From: Xylanibacter ruminicola
GTDB lineage: Bacteria; Bacteroidota; Bacteroidia; Bacteroidales; Bacteroidaceae
DNA: 64,000 bases
Assembly: GCF_900107775.1 (NCBI RefSeq)
Contig: NZ_FNRF01000007.1
Location: forward strand, 1-64,000
Direction: 5' to 3'
This document shows, one piece after another, positions 39,053 through 47,440 of the stretch. The translations under genes and the position numbers were made by a program. The notes under the pieces are model-generated. The model saw only the letters and a program-made list of their open reading frames with translations. It was not told the origin of the DNA and did not search any database. Position 1 is the stretch's first letter, and each line of letters opens with the position of its first letter.

Positions 39053-39652
39053 TTAAATCTGCTGTAGTCTGGCGATATATTTGCCAAGAATGTCAAACTC
39101 GATGTTGACTACCGAACCTACACGGATGTCGCAGAAGTTAGTGTGCTCGAAAGTGTAGGGGATGATGGCTACCTGGAAGGTGCTTGCTGTTGGATTGCAA
39201 ACCGTGAGGCTTACGCCATTAACGGTAACACTGCCTTTGTCGACAGTGAAATAGCCTTTCAATGCCATCTCACGGTTCTCTGGATATTCGAATGTGAAAT
39301 AGGTTGAGCCATCTGCGTCCTCAACAGCAATGCAGCGTGCTGTCTCATCTACATGGCCCTGAACGATATGACCATCTAATCGGCCGTTCATCAGCATAGA
39401 GCGCTCAACGTTTACTTTATCACCAACTTTGAGCAAGCCCAGATTGGTGCGGTCGAGTGTTTCCTTCATGGCAGTAACCGTGTAGGTGCCATTCTCAATG
39501 GCAACAACTGTCAGGCAAACGCCATTATGCGCAACACTCTGGTCGATCTTTAACTCGTCGACAAACGAACACTTTAATGTGAAATCGATATTTTCGCGAT
39601 CCTTGCGGATAGCTGTTACGGTAGCAAATTCTTCGATGATTCCAGAAAACAT
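39053..39652 (-). CDS. ribE: Riboflavin synthase alpha subunit
   Basis: A 199-residue enzyme that dismutates two molecules of 6,7-dimethyl-8-ribityllumazine to riboflavin. It has the two tandem lumazine-binding barrels: MFSGIIEEFATVTAI with AHNGVCLTVV, then GHIVQGHVDETARCI with SVTVNGVSLTV. Length is normal. No promoter box lies immediately before it; transcription may read through the structured RNA 50 bases upstream, or start in the AT-rich gap. Confidence 0.93.
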   Translation of the reverse strand: MFSGIIEEFATVTAIRKDRENIDFTLKCSFVDELKIDQSVAHNGVCLTVVAIENGTYTVTAMKETLDRTNLGLLKVGDKVNVERSMLMNGRLDGHIVQGHVDETARCIAVEDADGSTYFTFEYPENREMALKGYFTVDKGSVTVNGVSLTVCNPTASTFQVAIIPYTFEHTNFCDIRVGSVVNIEFDILGKYIARLQQI

Positions 39653-39702
39653 ATCAAAAAATATAATGTTTAATGTTTAATCTTTAATGTTAAATATAAA
39701 AA

Positions 39703-39897
39703 AGAAAAGGGTACGTGCCGATGATTTGGTGAAAACTCCTGTTTCACACGATGTGGGGGCTCCCTGCTGTTGTAATCCACCGGCATTGCTGCTCTCCTCA
39801 TGGAGGATAATCGTGGCCCGCCATTGGCAAGGGAAACGATCCCGATTTGTTTTGTTAATGTAGAGTATCCCGATCTATCAGGCACGACCCACTGTTT
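39703..39897 (-). ncRNA. Structured small RNA, 6S-like architecture
   Basis: A perfect minus-strand promoter precedes an about 190-base GC-richer segment that ends in a U-run. The molecule can fold as one long rod. The closing stem GGGUCGUGCC pairs with GGCACGUACCC (39881-39890 with 39709-39719); GGGAUACUC pairs with GAGUUUUC (39863-39871 with 39731-39738). Then comes an open region with an A-rich 5' strand and a small hairpin CACAUCGUGUG (39745-39755) on the 3' strand, an inner stem UCCCUUGC/GCAGGGA (39827-39834 with 39761-39767), and an apical hairpin UCCUCCAUGAGGA (39795-39807) that is almost exactly central. A closing stem, central bubble and apical stem are the shape of 6S RNA, which binds RNA polymerase. 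It could instead be a leader or attenuator of ribE. No FMN riboswitch consensus is seen. Confidence 0.6.
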
Positions 39898-39902
39898 CTG
39901 CT

Positions 39903-39911
39903 GCAAAGATA
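39903..39911 (-). promoter_or_regulatory. Promoter of the 6S-like RNA
   Basis: TATCTTTGC on the minus strand with a TTTG (39932-39935) exactly 20 bases upstream, a complete Bacteroidota -33/-7 pair. Confidence 0.8.
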
Positions 39912-39974
39912 CAACTATTTTGGGACTTATCCAAACCTTTTGCCATTTTTCTTGGTAAATAGAAACTTTTTCTA

Positions 39975-39983
39975 TATCTTTGC
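39975..39983 (+). promoter_or_regulatory. -7 box for the WecB-like gene
   Basis: TATCTTTGC, 18 bases before ATG 40002. Confidence 0.75.
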
Positions 39984-40001
39984 ACTCAAAAATAGAAAGA
40001 A

Positions 40002-41063
40002 ATGGGAAAGACTGTATGTATCATAGCGGGTGCTCGCCCAAATTTCGTTAAGGTGTCACCTTTGGTAAGAGCCATCAATAAAAATCCTGAAGCAACATGT
40101 TTGTTGGTTTATGCAGGTAGTGAGAACGATCCAACGCTTGAGGCATCGCTGTTTGATGATTTGCAGATGCCACGTCCACAATATTACTTAGGTGTAGATT
40201 CAACGAGTCTGAACGAGATTACCAGTCAGGTCATGGCCCGTTTTGATGCTTTCCTCGATGCGCATCAGATTGATGTGGTGATCGTGGTGGATGACTTAGC
40301 CTCGACTATGGCTGCTGCCATAGTTACCAAGAAACGTGGAATCCGCTTGGCGCATCTGGTAGCTGGCACACGTTCGTTTAATATCAATATGCCTAAGGAG
40401 ATCAACCGTTTGGTGATAGATGCCTTGTCTGACTATCTGTTCACTGCTGGTGTGAAGAGTACAGGCATAGCTACTCGTGAGCAGTCGGAGAGTTCGCAGA
40501 CCTATATGGTGGGTAATATCCTAATGGATACTTTGCGATATAACTACGACCGTATGAAGAAGCCTGCTTCGATCCCATCACTTGAAGAGAAACAGTATCT
40601 GGTATTTACACTGAACCGTAAAGCGCTGATTGCTGATGTTGATAATTTGGAGAAGATGCTGAAGGCTATGGTTGCTTCGGCTAATGGCATGCGAATTGTT
40701 GCGCCTCTGCGTGGCGAAGCCCGTAAAGTGGTTGAACGTATGGGCTTGGCTATTGATATTGTTGATCCTCTGAGCTACTTGGAGTTCGGTTGGTTAACTG
40801 CTCATGCACTTGGTATTATTACCGATTCGGGCAATGTGTCGGAAGAGGCTACCTTTAATAGTGTACCTTGTATCACTCTGAATAATTATACCGAGCATCA
40901 GGAAACGGTGAATGTAGGTTCGAATGTGCTGGTTGGTGAGGATGCAGACAAACTAAGTGAAGCTGTTAAGAAAATGGTGAGCGGCGATTGGAAGAAATGC
41001 GCCCTGCCTGACCGTTGGGATGGTCGAACAGCAGAGCGCATTGTTCAGATTATACTTGCCTAA
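40002..41063 (+). CDS. UDP-GlcNAc 2-epimerase-like protein with altered active site
   Basis: A 353-residue GT-B-like protein of the non-hydrolysing UDP-GlcNAc 2-epimerase family (IAGARPNFVKVSPLVRAI at the start, MVGNILMDTLRY in the middle, ITDSGNVSEEATFNSVPCI near 270). Several residues that are catalytic in WecB are changed: the HVEAGLR motif reads HLVAGTR (Glu to Val), the HRREN-type motif reads LNRKAL (His to Asn), and the QGDTTT loop reads VDDLAST. The overall length is normal. It may have another activity, a different substrate, or a regulatory role. It stands alone between a promoter and a hairpin terminator and is not in the polysaccharide locus. Confidence 0.78.
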   Translation: MGKTVCIIAGARPNFVKVSPLVRAINKNPEATCLLVYAGSENDPTLEASLFDDLQMPRPQYYLGVDSTSLNEITSQVMARFDAFLDAHQIDVVIVVDDLASTMAAAIVTKKRGIRLAHLVAGTRSFNINMPKEINRLVIDALSDYLFTAGVKSTGIATREQSESSQTYMVGNILMDTLRYNYDRMKKPASIPSLEEKQYLVFTLNRKALIADVDNLEKMLKAMVASANGMRIVAPLRGEARKVVERMGLAIDIVDPLSYLEFGWLTAHALGIITDSGNVSEEATFNSVPCITLNNYTEHQETVNVGSNVLVGEDADKLSEAVKKMVSGDWKKCALPDRWDGRTAERIVQIILA

Positions 41064-41078
41064 ACAGGCTTGTTTTTG

Positions 41079-41120
41079 AAAAGTACTTAGAGAGCGATTG
41101 CAATCTAAGTACTTTTTTGT
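41079..41120 (+). terminator. Hairpin terminator with dispersed palindromic element
   Basis: AAAAGTACTTAGA (41079-41091) pairs with TCTAAGTACTTTT (41104-41116), followed by a T-run. A further AAGTACTTAGA lies just after it (41124-41134). The 16-base TTGCAAAGTACTTAGA at 41120-41135 recurs exactly at 57164-57179. Confidence 0.75.
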
Positions 41121-41146
41121 TGCAAAGTACTTAGAAAAATTAATCT

Positions 41147-41689
41147 TTAATAGTTCTCTGCTTTTACCTGGAAGTAAGCCTGTGGATGATCGCAGACAGG
41201 ACATACCTGTGGAGCCTTCTTGCCGATAACAATGTGGCCGCAGTTGCTGCACTGCCAGATAACATCATTGTCCTTAGAGAATACACGCTCCTTCTTAACG
41301 TTGTCGAGCAGTTTGCGGTAGCGTGCCTCGTGCTCAGCCTCTACTTTGGCTACGAGTTCGAATTTGGCGGCAATCTCGTTGAATCCTTCCTCGCGTGCTT
41401 CCTGGGCCATACGTGCATACATGTCGGTCCACTCATAGTTCTCGCCAGCAGCAGCTGCTTCCAGATTCTCTGGTGTGCTCTTGATTGCACCACCTTCCAA
41501 AAGCTTGAACCACATCTTGGCGTGCTCCTTCTCGTTGTTAGCTGTCTCCTCGAAAATGGCGGCTATCTGTACAAAGCCGTCCTTCTTGGCCTTTGATGCC
41601 CAGTAACTGTACTTGTTGCGTGCCATTGACTCACCTGCAAATGCTTCCTGCAGATTCTTCTCGGTTTTTGTTCCTTTAAGATCCTTCAT
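41147..41689 (-). CDS. rbr: Rubrerythrin
   Basis: A 180-residue non-haem iron protein that reduces hydrogen peroxide and protects anaerobes from oxygen. The ferritin-like domain has the iron ligands in [28 protein letters not shown] and [12 protein letters not shown]; the C-terminal rubredoxin-like domain has CSNCGHI and [11 protein letters not shown]. Length is normal. Monocistronic, with its own promoter. Confidence 0.95.
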   Translation of the reverse strand: MKDLKGTKTEKNLQEAFAGESMARNKYSYWASKAKKDGFVQIAAIFEETANNEKEHAKMWFKLLEGGAIKSTPENLEAAAAGENYEWTDMYARMAQEAREEGFNEIAAKFELVAKVEAEHEARYRKLLDNVKKERVFSKDNDVIWQCSNCGHIVIGKKAPQVCPVCDHPQAYFQVKAENY

Positions 41690-41730
41690 AATTGTACTTG
41701 TTTAGTTTAATTGTTTAAATGATATTTTTG

Positions 41731-41739
41731 GCAAAGATA
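41731..41739 (-). promoter_or_regulatory. -7 box for rubrerythrin
   Basis: TATCTTTGC on the minus strand, 41 bases upstream of the start. Confidence 0.7.
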
Positions 41740-42125
41740 CAATAATAAATTGATATCTGCAAGTTTTAGGCTTTCTTTTTGTGTTATTTTAGTATTCTCT
41801 ATTATATATAATAAGGTACGCGAGGGAGAGGAAATGGATTGTTGAAAAATGTTAAAACGGGAAACTTTTCTGATTTTTAAAAACGAAAAGTTTTCCAAAA
41901 AGAAAATCTTGGTGTATGTGGTGGTGTTCCAAAAAGAATACTGACTGCAAATTGGAGATTTTCTGTTGTGAAAGCTTTAATTTAAAAGACGATGCTGTCG
42001 TGAAATTACAGAAGTATCTATGAATCAGTATGTTATACATTGTTATTGTAGCGTATTATTTCAATATTAACTTTATTTTAGAGAAATTTTTGGCTTGTCG
42101 AGAATGCTTTTTCTGGCATATTTTG
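41740..42125. other. AT-rich intergenic region upstream of nrdD
   Basis: No convincing gene. It holds the first copy of a hairpin repeat (41860-41912) and otherwise AT-rich DNA. The short open frames here have no homology I recognise, and the longest runs through the nrdD promoter. Confidence 0.6.
41860..41912. repeat. Copy 1 of the nrdD-upstream hairpin repeat
   Basis: GGAAACTTTTC, then AAAAGTTTTCC, then AGAAAATCTTGG. It aligns base for base, with few differences, to the copy at 42158-42212. The arms GGAAA(A)CTTTT and AAAAGTTTTCC are inverted repeats, and each is itself nearly palindromic. Confidence 0.7.
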
Positions 42126-42134
42126 TATCTTTGC
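42126..42134 (+). promoter_or_regulatory. -7 box for nrdD-nrdG
   Basis: TATCTTTGC, about 122 bases before the nrdD ATG, giving a long untranslated leader that contains repeat copy 2. Confidence 0.75.
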
Positions 42135-42157
42135 AACCGTATTCGGTTTTACTTTTT

Positions 42158-42212
42158 GGAAAACTTTTCCGAATTCAAAAACAAAAAAGTTTCCAAAAAA
42201 GAAAACTTTGGG
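42158..42212. repeat. Copy 2 of the nrdD-upstream hairpin repeat, inside the leader
   Basis: GGAAAACTTTTCC, later AAAAGTTTCC and AGAAAACTTTGG, the same layout as 41860-41912. It starts about 24 bases after the promoter box, where a regulator or an RNA hairpin could control nrdD. Confidence 0.7.
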
Positions 42213-42256
42213 AGAGAATTAAATAACAAAACTTAAATAAAAATAGAGACAATAAC

Positions 42257-44362
42257 ATGGAAATTAAAAACTTTACCATCACCAAGCGAGACGGATCGAA
42301 GGATTTGTTCTCACTCGACAAAATTATGAATGCTATCGTAAAGGCTTTCGAGAGCGTTCAGGAACCTGCTGACCTAGCCATCGTATCTAAAATTTTGAAT
42401 CACCTTGACATGCATGACAACATTACTGTGGAGGATATTCAGAACCAGGTGGAAGAAGCACTTATGCGTGAAGGCTATTATAAGGTTGCCAAATCGTTTA
42501 TTCTTTATCGTCAGTTGCATTCTGAGGATCGTGAGACACTGGAAAAAATGGTGTTTCTTTCAGAATACTGCGAATCGGTGAATGCTGCTACAGGATCAAA
42601 GTATGATGCAAATGCCAATGTAGAGCATAAGAATATTGCTACACTGATTGGTGAGCTGCCAAAGTCGAACTTTATCCGTCTGAACCGTCGACTCCTCACT
42701 GATCGTATTAAGAAAATGTATGGTAAGCAGCTGGCCGATGAGTATATCGACAAGCTGACACACCACTTTATATATAAGAACGACGAGACTTCGTTGGCCA
42801 ATTATTGTGCTTCTATCACCATGTATCCTTGGTTGATTGGTGGTACTGTGGCTATTGGTGGTAACTCAACGGCTCCTACCAACATGAAGTCGTTTGCTGG
42901 TGGCTTTGTGAATATGGTGTTTATGGTAAGTTCAATGCTGAGTGGTGCCTGTGCTACACCTGAGTTCCTGATGTATATGAACTATTTCCTTGGTAAGGAA
43001 TACGGACTGGATTACTATAAGCGCTCACAAGACCAGGCTGACCTGAGTTTGAAGAAGCGTACCATTGATAAGATTATAACTGATTATTTTGAGCAGATTG
43101 TTTATACCTTGAACCAGCCAACTGGTGCTCGTAACTATCAGGCTGTATTCTGGAATATCGCTTATTACGATCGTTACTACTTCGAGAGCATCTTTGGTGA
43201 GTTCTACTTCCCCGATGGCTCTAAGCCAGATTGGGAAGGACTTTCATGGTTGCAGAAGCGCTTCATGAAGTGGTTTAACCATGAGCGTACTAAGACTTTG
43301 TTGACTTTCCCTGTTGAGACCATGGCTCTGTTGGTTGATGAGAATGGTAATTGCAAGGATAAGGAGTGGGGCGAGTTTACTGCCGAAATGTATGCTGAGG
43401 GACACTCGTTCTTTACCTATATGAGCGATAATGCCGACTCATTGTCGAGTTGCTGCCGTTTGCGTAACGAGATTACCGATAATGGTTTCAGTTATACGCT
43501 TGGTGCAGGTGGTGTAAGTACCGGTTCTAAGAGTGTGCTCACTATCAACCTGAACCGTTGTATCCAGTATGCCGTCAACCACAAGTTGGATTATCTGGAG
43601 TATCTGAGTGGTGTGATCGATCTGTGCCATAAAGTACAGTTGGCTTACAATGAGAATTTGAAGGATCTGCAGCAGCAGGGTATGTTACCACTGTTCGATG
43701 CTGGTTATATCAATATTGCCCGTCAGTACCTCACAATCGGTATTAATGGTTTGGTTGAGGCTGCTGAATTCATGGGTCTGAAGATTACTCCGAACGACGA
43801 GTATCTACATTTTGTTCAGGGTATTCTTGGACTGATTGAGAAGTACAACAAGCAGTACCGCTCTAAGGAGGTTATGTTCAACTGTGAGATGATTCCTGCA
43901 GAGAACGTTGGTGTAAAGCATGCTAAGTGGGATCGCGAGGATGGTTACTTTGTGCCACGCGATTGCTATAACAGCTACTTCTATGTAGTAGAGGATGACT
44001 CACTGACCATCATCGATAAGTTCAAGCTGCATGGTGCACCTTATATTGAGCATCTTACTGGTGGTTCGGCTCTGCATATGAATCTCGACGAGCATCTGTC
44101 GAAAGAGCAGTATCTGCACCTGCTGAAGGTGGCTGCTAAGGAAGGATGTAACTACTTTACATTCAATATTCCTAATACTGTATGTAATGATTGTGGTCAT
44201 ATCGACAAACGCTATCTGAAGGAGTGCCCGCATTGTCATTCTAAGAATGTTGACTACATGACCCGTATTATCGGCTACTTGAAGCGTGTTAGCAACTTCT
44301 CACAGGCTCGTCAGGAAGAGGCTTCACGTCGCTACTATGCAGGACAGAAACAATTATGCTAA
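42257..44362 (+). CDS. nrdD: Anaerobic ribonucleoside-triphosphate reductase
   Basis: A 701-residue class III ribonucleotide reductase making dNTPs without oxygen. The N-terminal ATP-cone (residues 3-95, ITKRDGSKDLFSLDKI) gives allosteric control. The C-terminus has a zinc site of four Cys (CNDCG and CPHC) and the glycyl-radical loop RIIGYLKRVSNFS. Length is normal. The radical-forming activase gene nrdG overlaps its end by seven bases. Confidence 0.96.
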   Translation: MEIKNFTITKRDGSKDLFSLDKIMNAIVKAFESVQEPADLAIVSKILNHLDMHDNITVEDIQNQVEEALMREGYYKVAKSFILYRQLHSEDRETLEKMVFLSEYCESVNAATGSKYDANANVEHKNIATLIGELPKSNFIRLNRRLLTDRIKKMYGKQLADEYIDKLTHHFIYKNDETSLANYCASITMYPWLIGGTVAIGGNSTAPTNMKSFAGGFVNMVFMVSSMLSGACATPEFLMYMNYFLGKEYGLDYYKRSQDQADLSLKKRTIDKIITDYFEQIVYTLNQPTGARNYQAVFWNIAYYDRYYFESIFGEFYFPDGSKPDWEGLSWLQKRFMKWFNHERTKTLLTFPVETMALLVDENGNCKDKEWGEFTAEMYAEGHSFFTYMSDNADSLSSCCRLRNEITDNGFSYTLGAGGVSTGSKSVLTINLNRCIQYAVNHKLDYLEYLSGVIDLCHKVQLAYNENLKDLQQQGMLPLFDAGYINIARQYLTIGINGLVEAAEFMGLKITPNDEYLHFVQGILGLIEKYNKQYRSKEVMFNCEMIPAENVGVKHAKWDREDGYFVPRDCYNSYFYVVEDDSLTIIDKFKLHGAPYIEHLTGGSALHMNLDEHLSKEQYLHLLKVAAKEGCNYFTFNIPNTVCNDCGHIDKRYLKECPHCHSKNVDYMTRIIGYLKRVSNFSQARQEEASRRYYAGQKQLC

Positions 44363-44823
44363 AATACGTAAATACCGGCATAGTTTTCCAAGAGATACCC
44401 GACGAAGTGACACTGGCAATTAACATTAGTAATTGCCCGTGTCGCTGTCCTGGGTGTCATAGCTATTACCTTTGGGAAGATATCGGATTGCCCCTTGATA
44501 CAGAAGCCATTGATGCATTCGTAGAGAAGTTTGGTACCGATATTACTTGTATCTCATTTATGGGAGGCGATGCCGAACCGAAGGCCGTTAATCAGTTGGC
44601 ATTATATATCCGAGAGGTACACCCGGAGTTCAAAGTGGCTTGGTATAGTGGTAAAACGGTGATATCATCGGCTATCAACAAGTGCGATTTCGACTATATC
44701 AAGATTGGACCGTTTATCAAACATTTGGGCCCGCTTAAGAGTCCAACAACTAATCAGCGATTGTATCGTATCAAGGAAGACGGCGAGATGGAGGATATGA
44801 CCTCGTGGTTCTGGAAAAAATAA
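44356..44823 (+). CDS. nrdG: Anaerobic ribonucleotide reductase activating protein
   Basis: A 155-residue radical SAM activase that installs the glycyl radical on NrdD. The CX3CX2C cluster motif lies in CPCRCPGCHS near residue 28, and CISFMGGDAEP is the SAM-binding GGE-type motif. Short length is normal for this family. It overlaps nrdD by seven bases and ends at a hairpin terminator. Confidence 0.93.
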   Translation: MLKYVNTGIVFQEIPDEVTLAINISNCPCRCPGCHSYYLWEDIGLPLDTEAIDAFVEKFGTDITCISFMGGDAEPKAVNQLALYIREVHPEFKVAWYSGKTVISSAINKCDFDYIKIGPFIKHLGPLKSPTTNQRLYRIKEDGEMEDMTSWFWKK

Positions 44824-44860
44824 GAGGAGAGATATCACTAAAACGATATCTCTCCTCTTA
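44821..44860. terminator. Bidirectional terminator overlapping the asparaginase 3' end
   Basis: Perfect 16-base arms (TAAGAGGAGAGATATC and complement) around loop ACTAAAAC. The left arm starts with the nrdG stop codon; the right arm encodes the last residues of the asparaginase on the other strand. Confidence 0.85.
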
Positions 44861-45875
44861 TACTTTGCTGCATATATTTGCGAACTGTTTCTGGATCGTT
44901 GGGGTAGTGGGCCTGCAAGAACATCAGTTTGGTAACTGCTGCTTCAACGGTGGAATCGCGACCGCTGATAACACCTGCCTCCTGTAGATGGTATCCGTTG
45001 TCATAGCGGCCCATTTCAACGGCACCCTGCATACATTGACTGATGTTCACGATTACCTTGCCATTGCGGGTTCCCTCACGTAAAGCATTCAGCAACCATG
45101 GGCGTTGGGGCGCGTTGCCACTGCCAAAGGTACGCATCACAATGGCCTTCAGGTTGGGTGTGTGAATGATGTGGCGGATCAGATCCTCGCGGATGCCAGG
45201 GAAGAGCGAGAAGATAATCACATTATTGTCCATGCGAAAGTGGGGCGCCATCGGCTTGTTCCAATCTGGCTTCAGTATGCGGTCGTGGTGGTAGGTGATG
45301 TTCACACCTGCTTCAACCAAATGGGGGTAGTTGAACGATTCGAAGGCATTAAACTCCTCGGCGCTCTGCTTGGTAGTACGATTACCACGAAGCAGATGAC
45401 CACCGAAATAAATGCCCACCTCGGGTACCAAAGCATGTCCTTCTCTATCTTTGGCTGCAGCAATCTCTATGGCTGTGATGAGATTTTCCTTACCATCTGT
45501 TCTCAGCTGCCCGATAGGTAACTGTGAACCTGTGAAAATCACGGGCTTAGTAAGGTTCTCAAGCATATACGACAGGGCTGAGGCGGTAAAGGCCATCGTA
45601 TCGGTTCCATGTAGTACTACAAATCCATCGTACTGATCGTAGTGGTCGGCGATACAATGCGACAAGTCTGTCCACATGGCAGGCGACATGTCACTCGAAT
45701 CAATAGGTGGATCGAACTGGTATGTTTCGATTGTGATATCAAACTGCTTCAGTTCGGGTACATTATATAATAGGTGTTCAAAATCAAACGGCTCCAGAGC
45801 CCCTGTGCGAGGGTTCCGGTTCATGCCAATGGTGCCTCCGGTGTATATGAGAAGGACTTTACTGCGGTACGTCAT
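44838..45875 (-). CDS. ansA: Type I L-asparaginase
   Basis: A 345-residue cytosolic-type asparaginase hydrolysing asparagine to aspartate and ammonia. First catalytic Thr in LLIYTGGTIGM near residue 12; the second motif GFVVLHGTDTMAFTAS near 88 carries Thr-Asp; a Lys follows in the third motif. No signal peptide, so cytosolic type I. The stop is TAG at 44838, inside the loop of the shared terminator hairpin. Confidence 0.92.
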   Translation of the reverse strand: MTYRSKVLLIYTGGTIGMNRNPRTGALEPFDFEHLLYNVPELKQFDITIETYQFDPPIDSSDMSPAMWTDLSHCIADHYDQYDGFVVLHGTDTMAFTASALSYMLENLTKPVIFTGSQLPIGQLRTDGKENLITAIEIAAAKDREGHALVPEVGIYFGGHLLRGNRTTKQSAEEFNAFESFNYPHLVEAGVNITYHHDRILKPDWNKPMAPHFRMDNNVIIFSLFPGIREDLIRHIIHTPNLKAIVMRTFGSGNAPQRPWLLNALREGTRNGKVIVNISQCMQGAVEMGRYDNGYHLQEAGVISGRDSTVEAAVTKLMFLQAHYPNDPETVRKYMQQSIRGEISF

Positions 45876-45895
45876 CGTTTACGTTTTATTTTTCT

Positions 45896-45904
45896 GCAAA
45901 GATA
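45896..45904 (-). promoter_or_regulatory. -7 box for asparaginase
   Basis: TATCTTTGC on the minus strand, 20 bases before the start; divergent to the uxaC promoter 23 bases away. Confidence 0.75.
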
Positions 45905-45927
45905 GTGCTTTTCTCCGAGATTTTAAT

Positions 45928-45936
45928 TATCTTTGC
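45928..45936 (+). promoter_or_regulatory. -7 box for uxaC
   Basis: TATCTTTGC, 38 bases before ATG 45975. Confidence 0.75.
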
Positions 45937-45974
45937 AGAAAATTTTTAAGAAGGACCTATAAACATACAGTTTT

Positions 45975-47381
45975 ATGAAGCAATTCAATGATGATAACTT
46001 CGTTCTGGAGACCCAGGTGGCTCAGGACTTGTATCACAATCATGCGGCTAAGATGCCCATTATCGACTATCATTGTCATTTGATTCCTGAGATGGTGGCC
46101 AAAGACCACAAGTTTAAGAGCATAACCGAGTTGTGGTTGGGTGGCGACCACTATAAGTGGCGTGCCATGCGTACCAATGGTATCGACGAGAAGTATTGTA
46201 CTGGTAAGGATACCACCGATTGGGAGAAGTTCGAGAAGTGGGCTGAGACCGTTCCCTATACTTTCCGTAACCCCCTTTATCACTGGACTCATCTGGAGTT
46301 GAAGACTGCTTTTGGTATCACTAAGCAGCTCTCGCCCAAGACTGCACGCGAGATTTTCGATGAGTGTAATGAGAAACTTCAGCAGCCTGAGTTCTCGGCT
46401 CGTGGGCTGATGAAGCATTACAACGTGGAATGTGTATGTACAACCGATGATCCTGTTGATGATCTGCATAACCACATTGAGTATGCCAAGACCAAGGCTA
46501 AGGATGATCCCATGATGATTCCTGCATGGCGTCCAGATAAGGCCATGAACATTGAGAAGGCTGATTTCTCAAAGTATGTTGAGCAGCTGGCTGAGGTGAG
46601 CAATGTGAATATCGTGAAGTTTGCCGATATGGTCGATGCACTGCAGAAGCGTCACGACTTCTTTGCTGAGAATGGTTGTAAGCTCTCTGACCATGGTATC
46701 GAGGAGTTCTACGATGAGGAGTACACCGATTCTGAGATCGAGACCATCTTCGAGAAGGCTATGCGTGGTCAGTCTCTGTCTAAGTTGGAGATTCGTCAGT
46801 TCAAGAACTGCTTCCTGACAGTGATGGCTGAGATGGATGCTGATGCCGACTGGACACAGCAGTTCCACTATGGCGCTATCCGCGATAACAATACCAAGAT
46901 GTTTAACCAGCTTGGTCCTGATACAGGTTTCGATTCTATTGGCGAGTTCAATACCGCTAAGGCTATGTCGACTTTCCTGAACAAGCTGAACATGAAGGAT
47001 AAGCTTACACGTACTATCTTATATACTCTGAATCCTTGTGCCAACGAGGTGATTGCTACTATGCTGGGTAACTTCCAGGGTGGCGAGCCTGGTAAGATTC
47101 AGTTCGGTTCAGGCTGGTGGTTCAACGACCAGATGGACGGTATGGTTCGTCAGATGAATGCCCTTTCGGTTCTTGGTCTGCTGAGTCGTTTTGTTGGTAT
47201 GCTTACCGATAGCCGTTCGTTCCTGAGCTATCCACGTCATGAGTACTTCCGTCGTATTCTCTGTAATATGCTCGGAAACGACGTAGAGAAGGGCCTTCTG
47301 CCCTGTGATATGGAGATTCTCAGTCGCATGGTTGAGGACATCAGTTATAACAATGCCCGACGCTACTTTAAATTCTACTAA
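45975..47381 (+). CDS. uxaC: Glucuronate isomerase
   Basis: A 468-residue amidohydrolase-superfamily TIM barrel that isomerises D-glucuronate to fructuronate and D-galacturonate to tagaturonate. The metal motif HxH is in MPIIDYHCHL near residue 29, and CTTDDPVDDLHNH lies near 158. Full length. No other hexuronate gene is beside it. It ends at a strong hairpin. Confidence 0.94.
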   Translation: MKQFNDDNFVLETQVAQDLYHNHAAKMPIIDYHCHLIPEMVAKDHKFKSITELWLGGDHYKWRAMRTNGIDEKYCTGKDTTDWEKFEKWAETVPYTFRNPLYHWTHLELKTAFGITKQLSPKTAREIFDECNEKLQQPEFSARGLMKHYNVECVCTTDDPVDDLHNHIEYAKTKAKDDPMMIPAWRPDKAMNIEKADFSKYVEQLAEVSNVNIVKFADMVDALQKRHDFFAENGCKLSDHGIEEFYDEEYTDSEIETIFEKAMRGQSLSKLEIRQFKNCFLTVMAEMDADADWTQQFHYGAIRDNNTKMFNQLGPDTGFDSIGEFNTAKAMSTFLNKLNMKDKLTRTILYTLNPCANEVIATMLGNFQGGEPGKIQFGSGWWFNDQMDGMVRQMNALSVLGLLSRFVGMLTDSRSFLSYPRHEYFRRILCNMLGNDVEKGLLPCDMEILSRMVEDISYNNARRYFKFY

Positions 47382-47393
47382 TAAAAAAAGAGG

Positions 47394-47423
47394 CCGCAGA
47401 TTTTCGAATCTGCGGTTTTTTTT
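47394..47423 (+). terminator. uxaC terminator fused to the next promoter
   Basis: CCGCAGATT, loop TTCG, AATCTGCGG, then eight T. The last T is one base from the TATCTTTGC of the following gene. Confidence 0.88.
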
Positions 47424-47424
47424 G

Positions 47425-47433
47425 TATCTTTGC
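47425..47433 (+). promoter_or_regulatory. -7 box for the RluA-family gene
   Basis: TATCTTTGC; only seven bases separate it from ATG 47441, so the mRNA is probably leaderless or nearly so. Confidence 0.75.
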
Positions 47434-47440
47434 ACCCAAT

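Noticed and set aside
39703..39897. FMN or cobalamin riboswitch upstream of ribE
   Set aside because: The conserved FMN (GGGCAGGGTG, CCGGCGGT) and B12-box sequences are not present; only the position suggested it.
39670..39906. Minus-strand 78-residue frame upstream of ribE
   Set aside because: It lies wholly within the structured RNA, starts in the promoter, and has no known domain.
42030..42236. Plus-strand 68-residue frame upstream of nrdD
   Set aside because: It runs through the nrdD promoter and repeat copy 2.
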